From Echinometra lucunter (taxonomy: Eukaryota; Echinodermata; Echinoidea; Camarodonta; Echinometridae): DNA of 64,000 nt. Shown here piece by piece: positions 23,229-34,983 of the stretch; within the stretch, counting starts at the first letter, position 1, and every line of letters begins with the position of its first letter. The DNA lies in assembly GCA_029962745.1 (NCBI GenBank), contig CM057157.1:1722835-1786834 (forward strand), written 5' to 3'. The position numbers and the translations under genes are program-made. The notes beneath the pieces were generated by a model. That model was not told the origin of the DNA. It was given only the letters and a program-made list of their open reading frames with translations, and did no database searches.

Positions 23229-24885
23229 GGGTTGCAACGGTAAAATTAGAATTAGTAAAAGGTATCCATGACTTGAAAAACAAGCAAGATAAAATATCTA
23301 AACGGCAGTTCATAACAACTTTTGTTTTACAGCGATTCCTTCACGTCTGGTGATTGGGCCATCAACATTAACACTGAGATACATACACTGCATGGATTAT
23401 TCCTAATAAAAGAGGAATTTCAAGTAATCCGGCACCTAAAAATCTGTTCATGGAACAGAGAAAACATAAATAGGATGAATGGAATTTTTTTGAAATATTA
23501 AAAAGTAAAAAAAATTTCTCATCAAATTCTCCAATAGTCAAAACAAGAAAAACATAATTAATGCATAAGTTAAGCCTTTTCTTGTTTTATTCCGAGAAGT
23601 AAAATTGCTTCTCCAAGATTGAGAAATTGCATTGTGTTAGAAAGCTAATCCCAACAGAATACGCTGAAAGATATCCTAACAAGAACCGTTCCTTCACGCA
23701 CGTTTGACTGCAGATATCAGACATAAAAGACAGATAAAAGAGCTACCAAAACCTCAAAATCAGGTGAAATAAAGACAAAAAAGATACTTCCATTATCTCT
23801 CTCTGTAATTCTCCCCTTCTTATTATGAAGTGGACCCAAGACTACTTTGAAAAGCATTTTTAGCTGTACTCTCTCACTCAAGTGCTTTCTCCTATGAATA
23901 ATTCAAATGGTTTTCTTTTCAGAATAGAAAAGTAAGGTGTTACAAATTGGACAGGTTAGTAAGTAGGTCAAACAGTCAGATTATTTTCTTTTTTCAAGCC
24001 ACACTTTTTTGGAAATGGAAGAGATTGGCAAAGAGCGACGATGAAAAGGTCTTAAGAAGAGATTAAAAATCAACTTGATATTTGGTGAAAAGAAGTGTTT
24101 AAGGTAGATAAGAAGATCAATCAAAGTTTTAGACATCATCACAGAGAGAACCTGAAAAGAATGGCAACGACTAACAAGATGGAAAAAAAAATGGATTGTG
24201 AGTTATCATCTCAAGCACTAAAATATCATGGCAGAAAAAACCCCAGAACAAAACAACATAAAATCATTAGGAAAGACATTCTAGGAGCTGAAAAGAAAAC
24301 TTGAACAAAACTGACATACAGAAAAAGGGATGAACCTGTTACCCGATAACTGTAAAGTTAATTAGAGAAATGATCAGATTTGAATATATCATGCTGAATA
24401 ATCTGCTTTCTAAAATGTACATAATGTGGACAAGCAAAGCTATGACAAAATGAGGGAATGAACATTACAAATACAAATTAACTGGTTAAACTAGCTCATT
24501 AAAGGTTCAGAGAAGAGTGTTGAACACACACATACTTAAGCTATTTGACATGCAATGTTCAGAGTATACTGCATTCTGCAGTATCAAACATCTTTTTAGT
24601 CATCAAAGGTTAAAAATAAATCATAAACAAAAAACTATGTATCTACTTTTCATAAGATGCAGGTAATTTGGACAAGAAAAAGTTATGAAAAATTAACAAG
24701 TATGAAAAAGAAGAGTTGATGGAATTTACCATACATATCAATTGGATGGAATAACCTGTCAGTGGTATAAAAGAAAAAAAAATAGGAATTTGTTCGGAAG
24801 ATGGTGCTAGAAAAAAAATCCCAACTAACAAACTGGAATATGTCTGGAAGAAAGAGGGATTTGAGGAAACAGCATGGGTTCAGGA
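23227..24885. other. Unique AT-rich sequence
   Basis: Several A-rich patches and short frames, none with recognisable domains. Confidence 0.5.
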
Positions 24886-24952
24886 GATAGACAGACAGAA
24901 CAGGAGAGAGACAGAGAGAGGAGAAAGCGAGAGAGCATGGGGGGGGGGGGGG
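24886..24952 (+). repeat. GA-rich tract ending in G14
   Basis: GACAGA and GAGA runs lead into fourteen G residues at 24939-24952. Confidence 0.95.
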
Positions 24953-25079
24953 TACGGAGAAAGGCAAGGTGGCGGATATTGAGTTGATAGAGGGGTGGTA
25001 TCTGATAGGTGTTTTCTCTTTTAGCATGTTTGAGTGTCTAGCTGAGGTATATAGGTTAATAATTGCAAGGCCAATGGCC

Positions 25080-25900
25080 GGGTGCTGTCCACGCACAGGG
25101 TTTTAGAAAGACCCATTTTCACAATACAAAGTAACTTTACACAGGTTCAGCTTGGTGCAAGACTTCTCTTGTACAGATCGGGCTTGGTCGCTTCGCTCCC
25201 TCGCACTTCGCTTCTCATATAATCTCACTCTCAACTATTATCCAATGTTGGCAGCCCTGGTAATGCGCTCGACTTAGCTCATTCATGGAAAAAGTCGGAA
25301 AAGCGCATGCGCAGTAGTGACAGTTTACAGTCGTTTTATGTTAAAACCGTGACTTTTGAAGGCAGATTTACAGAAGACTACTCATTGTGCAAACAGGAAA
25401 ATAAACAGAAAGTTAGCCTGGACATTGAAGTCTAGTAACATGTCAATTGTTTGCATATTCATGCTCTCCTAGGGTTGTGTCGTGAAAAAATAAACACCTC
25501 TTCCCATGGTCCTCTGGAACTGAAAAATACTTGCATTTCAAAAAAATATGCAACCGTTTTCAGAGAAAATGAAAATGAAGAATAATATCATCATTTCTGA
25601 TGTAATCTGAAATTTTTATGAATTGATGCCAAAATAAGGGAGAAACGAGAGGGTGTATTTTTGAGGATTCATTGATCCTCTCTCAGCGAAGCGTTCGGTA
25701 GCCGTTACGAATTCAAAAGCTTTTACGAGTTTACGAGGATTTAATTGGGGTCCTACACTGTGGCTGCAGACAACATGTCCTCTTTCTGGCTATCCCATTC
25801 CTCTATTGGCTAATTCTAGAGTTAACCATTACCTTTACATGACCCTTACGAACCACTTCCTTGTGAAACCAGGTCTCTTGGAGTAAGTTGGTTTCTACCA
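25080..25900. promoter_or_regulatory. CpG-richer block with NRF1-like palindrome
   Basis: Contains the palindrome GCGCATGCGC (25303-25312), which matches the core of NRF1-type sites. It also has a minus-strand run of TCGCTTCGCTCCCTCGC (25189-25205), echoing the GAGCGAGCG motif of the 36.7-38.3 kb array. CpG-bearing phrases continue to about 25740. There is no TATA box or initiator with a following coding exon. It may be a promoter-like island or the remains of a transposable element related to that array. Confidence 0.3.
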
Positions 25901-26220
25901 CTGGTTGCTACATCAGCATGTAAGAGAAACATGAGAAGCGATGTGATTGGCAGTTTCACTCATCCCTGAATTCTGTGTCAGAAAATGAATCACTGGGCTC
26001 TCTCCTACTTCACGTCTAGCTCTTTAGTTCCATTCCAGTCGATATATCTCATTTTTAGGGGTGTCTTTTAAGAGAGATTTTTCCACCATTTAGTGTTGGG
26101 TAAAGACCTTTGGTAAAAGACATTGTCAATGCATTCAAGCTCATGATTTTTGTCTTTTACCTTAACCTGACAACTTAATGCTGTGATTTTGAAGTTCTTT
26201 GCTTGGTGTAGGAATAGATG

Positions 26221-26263
<43 letters not shown>

Positions 26264-27520
26264 GGATAGGCAGAGAGTGTTGGAGGACAGAGATAATGCT
26301 GTAGGTTTATCTTCCAACAAACGTTGAAAGAATATTGATTACAACAATGATTTTTTTTAAGTTGAAAATTTCTGTCAGTGTCGAATTTTATTTATGATAC
26401 AGAGAGAGATAGATAGAGAGAGAGAGGAAATGTGATAAACTTGTTTTATGCGAATGTCATAGGTTATTACACATTTGAAGAAAAGTTCCTTACAAATGAT
26501 AACTGAAAATAATTGCTTAATGAAATAGGATTGTTGACAGGCATAGGCAAAGAACATAATAATCCTAGAAAGAAACTCACAGTAGAGGACCTAAAATGAG
26601 TTGAATTTCAAGGGTCATCACTATGACCCAGATAGCTGTTTGGTTCCCTTTGGAGTAACAAGTAAAACATTCCTTCAACTTATAGCTAAGTTCATTCACT
26701 ACGAAAGTCTTTAGAAGACTGCAGGTTTAGCTATAACATAGCAGCACTCTTTTATTTATCCATGAAACATAATAGATCTTCCCTAACAATGTGAAATTTT
26801 GTAATACCCATACAAAAAAAAAGTAGACACATTAATGGCCAAAGCATTAGAATAAACCATATTATAAAGTCAATGTAAAGTGATGAGTTGTTTTGAAGTA
26901 TTTTAGAATTAGAATGAGGGAGATAGAATGTCATAGAGGAACTACTTGGAGAGAAAGTTTTGGGTTTCTGGTGGATGCAGGACATTGGAGAGAAAAAAAA
27001 AAACGCGTAAATAATTCACATCAGTTTGCCAGGATTTGAAGGGCCATCAAAAGTCACTTGATATCCATTCTTTATGTTTATTTACTCTCCTGCTTGAATT
27101 ATTGATGTGAGATGGAAAAAAATGAAACAACCACCGGAATTATTCATCACACGACAGAAAAGATGGAAATGCCAAACTAAATTGTCCCACCTTGACTTGG
27201 TAAAGAGCCGACGGAGGATTGGGGTATTGATGATGAACGATTTTATGGAGATCTTATACAGTATTTATGGTATTCTAATAGGCTATGGTCAAAAATAGAG
27301 AGGAAATGAGAATAGAGAGTTCAGAAAAAATAGAGTCTTTCTTTTCCTTCTAAATTTTGTAAGCCCTTATTGCAAGTAAACTCAGTGAGTAAGATCTATA
27401 TAATATTACATGTAATTCAATCAAGAAGAACTATTTACAAATAAAATCATGTAAATGAATTTGAAAGACTGGAAATCAATGCAGTAAATCAAGTTATATC
27501 TCAGTGTAAACCTAAATTCC
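25901..27520. other. Unique sequence with GA microsatellites
   Basis: (GA)n of about 18 units at 26225-26260, and a shorter GA/GATA patch at 26400-26427. No gene recognised. Confidence 0.55.
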
Positions 27521-27523
27521 ATA

Positions 27524-27735
27524 GAGGTGGAGCAGTGGTTTGTGCTCTGGATTTTCAGTAAGGAGATCGGGGATTCAATTCCATCTCAGTAATGGATACA
27601 CGAGGCTAATGTATAGAAATTACCTAGGTGTTAAAATAACCATCCTAATGCTCATGCACCATATATCAAATACATGTGCAAAAAATAATACTGATTTAAG
27701 GCAATATCATAAAACCAGACTGAAGTGAGAATAAA
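27524..27735 (+). mobile_element. tRNA-derived SINE-like element, second family
   Basis: A-box-like TGGAGCAGTGG (27528-27538) and B-box-like GGATTCAATTCC (27571-27582) have the spacing and flanking phrase of a tRNA head. No cloverleaf closes with a proper acceptor stem, so it is not a tRNA gene. The following AT-rich sequence differs from the SINE body at 6.3-6.9 kb. The 3' limit is a guess at a T-rich run near 27735. Confidence 0.5.
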
Positions 27736-28124
27736 GTCTTTTTTATTCAATAGAAAAAAGTGGATGTTACCGTCATCTAATTCAATTTTTCCACTTGCAT
27801 GGTAAGGGTCACAAAGGAGTTGAAGAGCTGTCAAAAAATTGTGTCTGACATAAAAATGCATTTAATTTGAATACATTTGCCAAAATGTCTATTGGTCCAG
27901 CTTGTCTCCATCTTCCTGGAGAGTTGGAGTGTGAGATCAAATCCATTGAGTTATAGATAGAATGAGATGGTATGAGAGAGACACAATCCATGACCCACCT
28001 GAACAGGTGATATGGAAGGCTAGGCTACGGCAACCAGCAAATCACTGACAAATGGATTAAACAGGACTTGCTTAACATAACCCATCATTTACATTGATCT
28101 TTCACAAGCTGATTACTACTGCAT
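27736..28124. other. Unique sequence
   Basis: Nothing recognised. Confidence 0.5.
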
Positions 28125-28284
28125 CTCAGTGAGGAATTGTCCATCAAGAGATGCCATTTTTTTTTGTTCACCCTCGTTACTTTATGATGTCAGTCTTTAT
28201 GATAGTCACATGTCAAGAGGTAATATGATATCATGTAGGATATATGGTTGATTTCATGAGCTCTGTGTGATGGGTCTAACCCCA
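28125..28284 (+). repeat. Duplicated segment, left copy
   Basis: From TCAGTGAGGA to GGGTCTAACC. It reappears at 28560-28654 and 29037-29080, about 435 bp downstream before the interruption. Shared landmarks are TTGTCCATCAAGAGA, TTTATGATGTCAGTCTTTAT and GTAGGATATATGGTTGAT. Confidence 0.85.
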
Positions 28285-28554
28285 TGTTCAGACACAAAAA
28301 ATTTGTTGTATGGCTATACCAAAACTGTATAGCTATACCGAAACGGTATAGCTATATGATGGATTTGTGTGTCTGAACACTGACTAACAAAACAACGTGT
28401 AAGAAACATCGTATAACCAAACTATGGTCTGAGCATCGTTTCAAACTAGAACTTGATAAATAATCACGGCCTGTGTGCGTCTGACCGGTACATACGATGA
28501 CAATCTTATACGTTTCTTTATCGAGTCTCGGTATAAACGTTTTGTGTTTGAACA
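28285..28554. mobile_element. 270-bp MITE between the duplicated segments
   Basis: Starts TGTTCAGACACAAAA and ends in the imperfect complement TTTTGTGTTTGAACA. Inside, TATAGCTATACCG (28328-28340) and CGGTATAGCTATA (28344-28356) form a perfect 13-bp stem with a three-base loop. GTGTCTGAACA (28371-28381) repeats the TIR complement internally. No coding capacity. Confidence 0.7.
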
Positions 28555-28654
28555 GGAGGTCAGTGAGGATTGTCCATCAAGAGAGGCCTTTTTTTTGTTC
28601 ACCCCCGTTGCTTTATGATGTCAGTCTTTATGATGGTAACATGTCAAAGAGGTA

Positions 28655-29036
28655 CATAATCTTAATGATTTAGATAAATTGAAGGCTTCTCTTAAAAAGC
28701 ATTTAGGTACCTTATCAAAAGTCGAAGTCAATTTGGAACACGGCTTTTAGCATCTTTCCCGCTCAGCATCTTCTCCCCTCCGATCCTCCCGTTTCTCCGT
28801 AGACAAAACAACAGGGGATCGGGAAAGCCAATGTAAAAGACTGGTCGCGGAGAAGACAATGAAAGACGTGGCCTTATTCAATGCTTAAGGGGTGTATACA
28901 TGAACTCAGTGTCCAACGCTATACATGTACTTTCTTGTGTTTTACATTTTAAGCGCATAACGACATGCTATTCCACAATGCATTATGCACTATAAAAGAA
29001 CCCAGTATTATCATTATTATCATCATCATTATTATT
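28655..29036 (+). mobile_element. 5'-truncated retroelement-like insertion
   Basis: About 382 bp inserted into the right duplicate. A 31-residue frame at 28655-28750 reads LDKLKASLKKHL and ends at a stop. The LK..LKKHL pattern resembles the extreme C-terminus of many LINE reverse transcriptases. It then carries dispersed-repeat copy 2 (28705-28875) and ends with TATAAAAGAAC and a (TTATCA)/(ATT)n tail at 29009-29036, like the SINE tails at 6.2-6.6 kb. Insertion is clear; LINE identity is inference. Confidence 0.6.
28705..28875 (+). repeat. Dispersed 170-bp repeat, copy 2
   Basis: Reverse-orientation partner of 1648-1817, nested in the insertion. Confidence 0.75.
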
Positions 29037-29080
29037 ATGTAGGATATATGGTTGATTGCATGATCTCAGAGTGATTGGTC

Positions 29081-29780
29081 TATAACATACATTGGTTGGA
29101 GATGACATGTAATGTAAGTTGGTCAAAATCTATGATTAAAAATGTGCGATCATGGGGAATGCTTCAAAGATATCACTCATTACAATAAGCAATTCAAGAG
29201 TAAGATGAATGCTTTTCTTCTGTTTTGTTTGCTTTTTATTATGTTCTCTACAATCAATCTTTACAATGTATATTCATGTTTCTATATAGATATTTTTCTG
29301 AATTTACTGCTTAACTTTATATTTAGTGAAATACTATAATAATTTTCTTGCCAACAAAATTATACTGATGCACCTTCAAAGAAGATTTCATCAAAGTAAT
29401 TTTTTTTTCTTCTATCTTTTAGTATGTCAAAGAGTTAGTCTAATTCACAGAAAAAGCACTGAAAAAATGATTAAATTAAATCAAAATATATACTTTACTG
29501 TAATAAGTGTTTAAAAGGAATATGAACCTGACAAAATACTGGAAAAGGATGAAATGTAGAAATGTAATGAAGTATTTGTAATGCCATAAAGAATGAATAA
29601 TTGAATTGGTCATTGTTAACTACTTTGTTGACTAAGTATCAACATCTCATAAAACATGTACTGTTACGTTAAACAATGAACAAGGGTTTTGACAAATATA
29701 GAGAGGGGGAAAAAAAGATAAAGGAAAGGAAAGAAGGGAAAATAAGATAAAATGATTGAACTGAGAAAGGGGTGCCAAAC
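29081..29780. other. AT-rich unique sequence
   Basis: Nothing recognised; a purine-rich patch at 29698-29745. Confidence 0.5.
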
Positions 29781-29785
29781 AGAGT

Positions 29786-30340
29786 TTGCATAGCACTAGA
29801 AAGCTTGTACCTCAACAGTCTTTTCATTACGCTACCATCCATTTGAGGTTGGTAGGTAAACGTACATCTCGCCGCATCAATATTTCTCCAGCACGCATGT
29901 GTCAATTAGACCTCGTTATCTTTCACTTTTGTAGGCAGGAAGTCCAAGAGAGAGAGAGAGAGAGTCCAGCGCTGCTGCGGCCGGCCAACAACGACGAGAA
30001 GAAAAGCAGTTTTCTATCCTCTTGGCAAATCCAAGCCATTTATTCTTCATCATCATCATCATCATCTTCAAACCCCCAACCCTCATCATGCTCTTGCTTA
30101 TGGCTACCTCACCACTTACCCTATAAAACTGTCCCCCCTTTTTCTGATCACTCGGATTTGCTCCAGTTTTTTATTTTGCTTGCTTTGTTTTGGTGCATGA
30201 TGGAAGGTCTGCAGACAAAGTGCGGTGAGATGATGGCGACGAGATCTCGACATTGACGAATGAGCATGGCCAAGCGGCCGGTTAAGGCCGTATTTTTCCC
30301 TGTTCGGCTCTCTCTCTCTGGTTGATGTAACAAAGTAGTG
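29786..30340. promoter_or_regulatory. Candidate conserved or regulatory block
   Basis: Noticeably GC-richer and higher in CpG than its flanks. It holds homeodomain-like TCAATTAG (29910-29917), TTATCT (29927), GCTGCGGCCGGCC (29975), TATAAAA (30121-30127) and GGCCAAGCGGCCGG (30269). A 156-codon frame (29786-30256, plus) covers it but is interrupted in character by a GA run and (ATC)n and matches nothing known. Could hide an exon. No firm call. Confidence 0.25.
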
Positions 30341-31031
30341 TGCTTTATGGAGCACTTATCTGTCTAGTGATAGCATTTTATAGAGTGGGACCTTATCAAA
30401 ATCTTCATTCTTTGATGCTTGGTGCAATCTTTATCTAAAAAACAAGAATCAATGATCAATCAATGTCTTAGTTTTAGGTTAATATTTAAGAAAAGAGATG
30501 TAGCTTCAAAAAATCTCTTAGACACTGTGGCTTTAATGTTGTCCCACTACTTTTGAAAATTTATAAAGTGAGTTTATCAGTAACTTATATAAACCTTTGT
30601 ACAAATGAATAAGCCAAGAAAACCAGAAAAAATATAGAATATGGCTTGATTGCAAAAACAACATGAGTGATTTCTGAGCTTCAGAGTTATCATTTTAATT
30701 TTAGATTCTTAGTGTCCCGATTTGGTAATCGAGACTATGGTTCTTGTTTTTGTTTTCTTTTTAAAGAAGGAAGGTTTAGTTTTTATTCATATAGCAATGG
30801 AAAAGATAACCTTCTTCCTTGTCAACTATGACAGAATAAGAGAAACCTTTTATCATTTTTTTTCTTCAGAAAACAGAAATAACAAGAGAATAAATGGTCT
30901 TCAGCATTTTAAGGAAAAAGCATTTGAAGAATTCTATATAGAAAGGGGGGAAAAAAATAAGTAGGAAAAGAAATCTCAGTGTGCTAGGTTTAGTAGATGA
31001 ATGGTACATCATAAGGGAATAGAGAGAAGAA

Positions 31032-31032
<1 letters not shown>
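30341..31032. other. Unique AT-rich sequence
   Basis: Nothing recognised; the 80-codon frame at 30722-30964 has no known domain. Confidence 0.5.

Positions 31033-31084
<52 letters not shown>
31033..31084 (+). repeat. (GA)n microsatellite, 26 units
   Basis: The longest uninterrupted GA run in the window. Confidence 0.97.
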
Positions 31085-31086
<2 letters not shown>

Positions 31087-31379
31087 CTTATACTGTTGAG
31101 CGGAATCAAGGGCCTCCTGAGCAATCATAACTGTAACAAGTCATAAGTCACCTTGTTACCTGATCACTAGAAAGAGATTCTCGAAGAACTGTCACAGGAT
31201 TGTTACACTCAATGACAGAGATTTCATATCATCTGGTGAGTTACCATAGTAACATGATGCATTGTGGGTCACTTGACCCAGCTCAGTGATGATGACACAT
31301 ACATCGACTCTTTAAACAAAAACTGAAAATGAACTCCTAACTTCATCTTATTCAGAGCAAACAGCAAAATAGAAGGATT
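31085..31379. other. Unique sequence
   Basis: Nothing recognised. Confidence 0.5.
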
Positions 31380-32260
31380 ATCTTACACTATATGATGGAT
31401 AGAGAGAAAAAAGAAGATTGATATATGAATGAAAGTTCTTTCAAATAAAGACACATGAAATGAGAGGGAGTGAGTGTGTATAGAACATAAGGCAGAGAGA
31501 GAGAGAGTGCAGACTCTGATAATAAGTGAAATAGAATGAGATGGACAGATAGACAGTGATAAACGGGAGACAGAGAGAGAAAGAGAGAGACAGAGAGAAA
31601 GAGAGGGTGAGGGGAGGATAGAGAAAGAAAAAGAGAAAAAGAAAAGAAACATAAATATAGACAGAAGATAAACCATAAAAGGGAATCAGAAAATTTTACA
31701 AAGTGTCAAAGATGAGGGAAAATACTGGAATACAAATTGATTGGATGCTCATTAAAATGTACAGGATAGACAAGGAAAACAGGAGAGTGAGGGGGATGAC
31801 GAGCTGAAGAGTTAAATGAAATATTGCATGGAAAAATGGGGAGGGGGGGGGGAACAGTGAAAGTGGGATAAAACAAATAAAAATAAGTATTGGTTTCAAA
31901 GTTATGAGATGTCTGTGACCCGGAACTGGACTGAGATTTTATCATATCTTATGAAAAGTTCAAAACTTGATAATTTCACCACCACCCCCCCCCCCCCTGC
32001 AAAAGAAAATCATATCCAAACACAATCAATGTTAGAAGTGTGATAACTTTTTTTTTTAGATAAAGAGAAGCACAAACACAACAGGGAAGATGCAGGAAAG
32101 TAAATGTCTCTCAGAGAGAGAAAGAGAGAGAGAGAGAGAGAATGGAAGAAAAGGAGAAAAAAGGAGGGGTAAAGGAAAGAGTCTGTGGGAAAGAAAGAGA
32201 ACAAGGATTAAGAGAAGAAAAATATAAAATGAAAAAAAAAAAAGAGAGAGAAATTGTGAG
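31380..32260 (+). repeat. Purine-rich region with G10 and C13 runs
   Basis: GA-rich stretches at 31490-31650 and 32108-32260, G10 at 31843-31852 and C13 at 31985-31997. Minus-strand serine/leucine frames are artefacts. Confidence 0.8.
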
Positions 32261-32489
32261 GTGTTAAGAAGACCAGCAATCATAAAAAGCTGTCACTCTA
32301 AATGTTGGAGTACATGAAGTGTGTAAGGTGTCTGAATGTGTCATGAAATATTCCTTCTCAATAGGTGAAACCCAGTCTATCCCATAAATACTACCATCTA
32401 TGCCGCGATACAGCAACTACTTGACCTAGCTAAATGCTTGCTACAGGGGAGCAAGAAAACGCTACATAAGAACAAGAACTGCTTATAAT

Positions 32490-33130
32490 CATGTATAATT
32501 GACCCAAAGAGGGTTCACAAACTGGACGCAACATATAACGAAGGAGAGGAGCTAGCACCCCTACAGGCTTTTTCCCCGGCCACCTCTATACTTCGAGGAG
32601 GATGGAAAGGCATCTAATGGGTACTTGAATTCTGGAAGCTGGCTGGCATGCTTATTAGAGTTTCTTGGTAGAGATAGGAAGGAGGCCGGCAAGCTACTAA
32701 TCTCGTATTGTCCGACCCCTCGAAGGCATCTGCCTATTATTTAGATGCACGGCAAGGGGAGGAAGAGAGAGAGAGAGAGAGAGAGAGAGATGGGGGAAGG
32801 GATGTTAAGCATTTCACAGGCAGACTTGAACAGTGGCGTGTACATATAGCCCAGTCCCAGGGATAAGAGGTTGATGAATTGGGGGCCGTGTACGTGCATC
32901 TGGTTAGCAACGCAGCACTGCCAACCCTCAAGGTGTACTACTATTGACTGTGATTTGATCAGGCCAGTTCTTATGTACGGGCTAATGGGGTATGGCCGGA
33001 GCTTTAGATCACACCTAGGGGCATATTCAAATACAGACATATTCAGCTCATAACCAACATTCACCGTCATTCTATCGCCATCATGGTATCACTTTCAGCC
33101 ATCTCTGGGATATTTGTGCATATACCTCTG
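32490..33130. promoter_or_regulatory. High-complexity, CpG-containing block
   Basis: Contrasts with its AT-rich flanks and is split by (GA)n at 32765-32790. Minus-strand frames of 64 and 109 codons (32737-32931 and 32741-33070) end in the GA tract and match no known protein. A conserved non-coding element or unrecognised exon is possible. Confidence 0.25.
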
Positions 33131-33685
33131 ATAATCATCAACTAAAATTTGGAGAAAACAAAATTGTGAAATCTTAACACATCTAAATTGGAGAAGCCTG
33201 AAAAAATGAAATGAAGAGAGCATTATGTCCTTAGACATGTTATTAGGTGAGAATTCTGAGATAGTACAAACAAATCATAAAATATTCATGACTTCTATGC
33301 TTCCCAAATAAATGTAGTGAAATGTGATTGGTTCACTCTGTTGTTCATATACTCATTAGATAATGACAAAAATAATGGTGGGTTCGTGTAAAGCGCTCAT
33401 GCCTGTCAGACATGGCACTCCTATGGCTCCACTGTTAAGAAAGTATGAGATGTAACATTTAAATTTAATTCCATATTGCTTAGATTCAATTGAATGAAAT
33501 GAAATAAAAGCAGTAAATTCCAATCATCATAAGAATGAATCTGTTTTTATTCTTTTTCTTTATTTATTGATTTATGCTAAAATTTCAAACAAAGGAATTC
33601 CCTTTTCTTCTTGATCAAAAGAAAAAATATGATCACGGCATGATGGGCACCAAACCTTAGAATTTAAAAAAAAAACAAAAACATG
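33131..33685. other. Unique AT-rich sequence
   Basis: Nothing recognised apart from a short GTAAAGCGCTCATG phrase at 33389-33402, typical of SINE/LINE tail regions. Confidence 0.45.
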
Positions 33686-33693
33686 ATTAATAT

Positions 33694-34807
33694 TAGGGCT
33701 GCGACGTGTACTCGACTATTCCTGTACAAGTCCGATCGCCAACTATTCGTGTACCATTTCTGCCGTTCATGTACACACAGTACGTAATGTGGTATAATGT
33801 GTATGACAGTAAAAAGAAAAGAAAATAACAGCAATTCATTTAGATCTACAAGCAATTACTCCAATCAGGCCAGAGCAAAATCCCACAAACACAAATAAAA
33901 CACACACACTAATGCACGGTCACTGTGATATAATCATCATTTTTTGCTTCGCAATTCAGCCAACGGCGCGGCAAGGCAGCAGGACTAGACTGACTCAGTT
34001 GACAAAAGCCAAAGAAAAAGCCCTGCGTACATTAATCTTGCATGTTGTCTAGCATTTTGCAATCAAATGCGAGATTGCGAAATGCTAGCATCACTGAATA
34101 CAAACCACTCTAGATAGGTTCTTTTGGCAACGCATAAGATCTCTGTATAAAAGCACCGCATTAGTTTCAGCAGTCGATTTTTCAGCGAGTCCCTCGCGGA
34201 GATGTGTGTGTTTTGTATGGGGAGCACCCGAGTATCACGGTGGATTTTCATAGCGCACATGTGACACTTAATGTTCGCGCGCCAATATTATGCATTACAC
34301 TAGGTCGATGTCTTGGGCACATAGACGTATTGATTAAGCATTCAAATGGTTCCAGACAAAATGGCGGAGCTTTCGGGGCCTGCTTGGGCTCTCAGACATG
34401 CATTTGAGCTTGTGCGTGTACGTCGTGCAGTGCGATCGCAGGGCATATGCAAGACTCATGTATACTGATCGTACATACACCTAACTTTGGAGTAGACCCA
34501 ATTTGGCCGTTGCTGTTCGTGCGAGGCTCGTCGATAGTTGTGGGAGGAATTTTATTTTTTAAAACCAAAGATTCAAGTTTCCTGACCTCTCAACTGATAT
34601 GAAGTGATGTAAGTTAAATAACAAATAGTATTTGTGAGTGTAGATCTATACATACAGCTTCATAGGTGATTTTCTTCAGACATAAGGTCCTTAAAGGCGT
34701 AATATGAATTCACAATGATGATCCAAATTTGGCAGTGTACACGACTATTCGTCCATATTTTCAAACGTGTACACGATTAGAAAATTACATGTTCATGCAC
34801 ACCCCTA
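33694..34807. mobile_element. hAT-like non-autonomous transposon (1,114 bp)
   Basis: Begins TAGGGCTGCGACGTGTAC and ends GTTCATGCACACCCCTA, giving short imperfect TIRs (TAGGG..G) of hAT style. Eight-base flanks ATTAATAT (33686-33693) and ATAAATAT (34808-34815) differ at one position, matching the 8-bp target duplication typical of hAT. A subterminal motif, GTGTAC(T/A)CGACTATTC, appears in both ends (33706 and 34736). No transposase frame is present; the interior is GC-richer, possibly captured DNA. Confidence 0.75.
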
Positions 34808-34983
34808 ATAAATATGCGCTCTACAAATTCCTTATATTATATAAGTTAAAAGCACTTTGTTACATTTGTTTGGAAATAGAAAAGTGGTACTTATTATTAT
34901 CATATGCGCTGCAGCAGACCGATTTGATTGGCCTATTTGTGATGCTGGTGTGACCAGTTATCAGCAATTATTTGTTGATACCT
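34808..34983. other. Unique spacer between two elements
   Basis: Nothing recognised. Confidence 0.5.

Larger units (their letters stand above)
28560..29080 (+). repeat. Duplicated segment, right copy, interrupted
   Basis: Matches the left copy up to about 28654 and resumes at 29037. The interruption (28655-29036) is absent from the left copy, so it is an insertion that post-dates the duplication. Confidence 0.8.

Noticed and set aside
30264..30300. tRNA-Ser-like 5' half (GGCCAAGCGGCCGGTTAAGG)
   Set aside because: No B-box or 3' half within 100 bp; the similarity is limited to an A-box-like stretch.
32741..33070. 109-codon minus-strand frame as a gene
   Set aside because: No recognisable domain, runs into a (GA)n tract at its C-terminus and lacks splice or start context; kept only as a candidate block.
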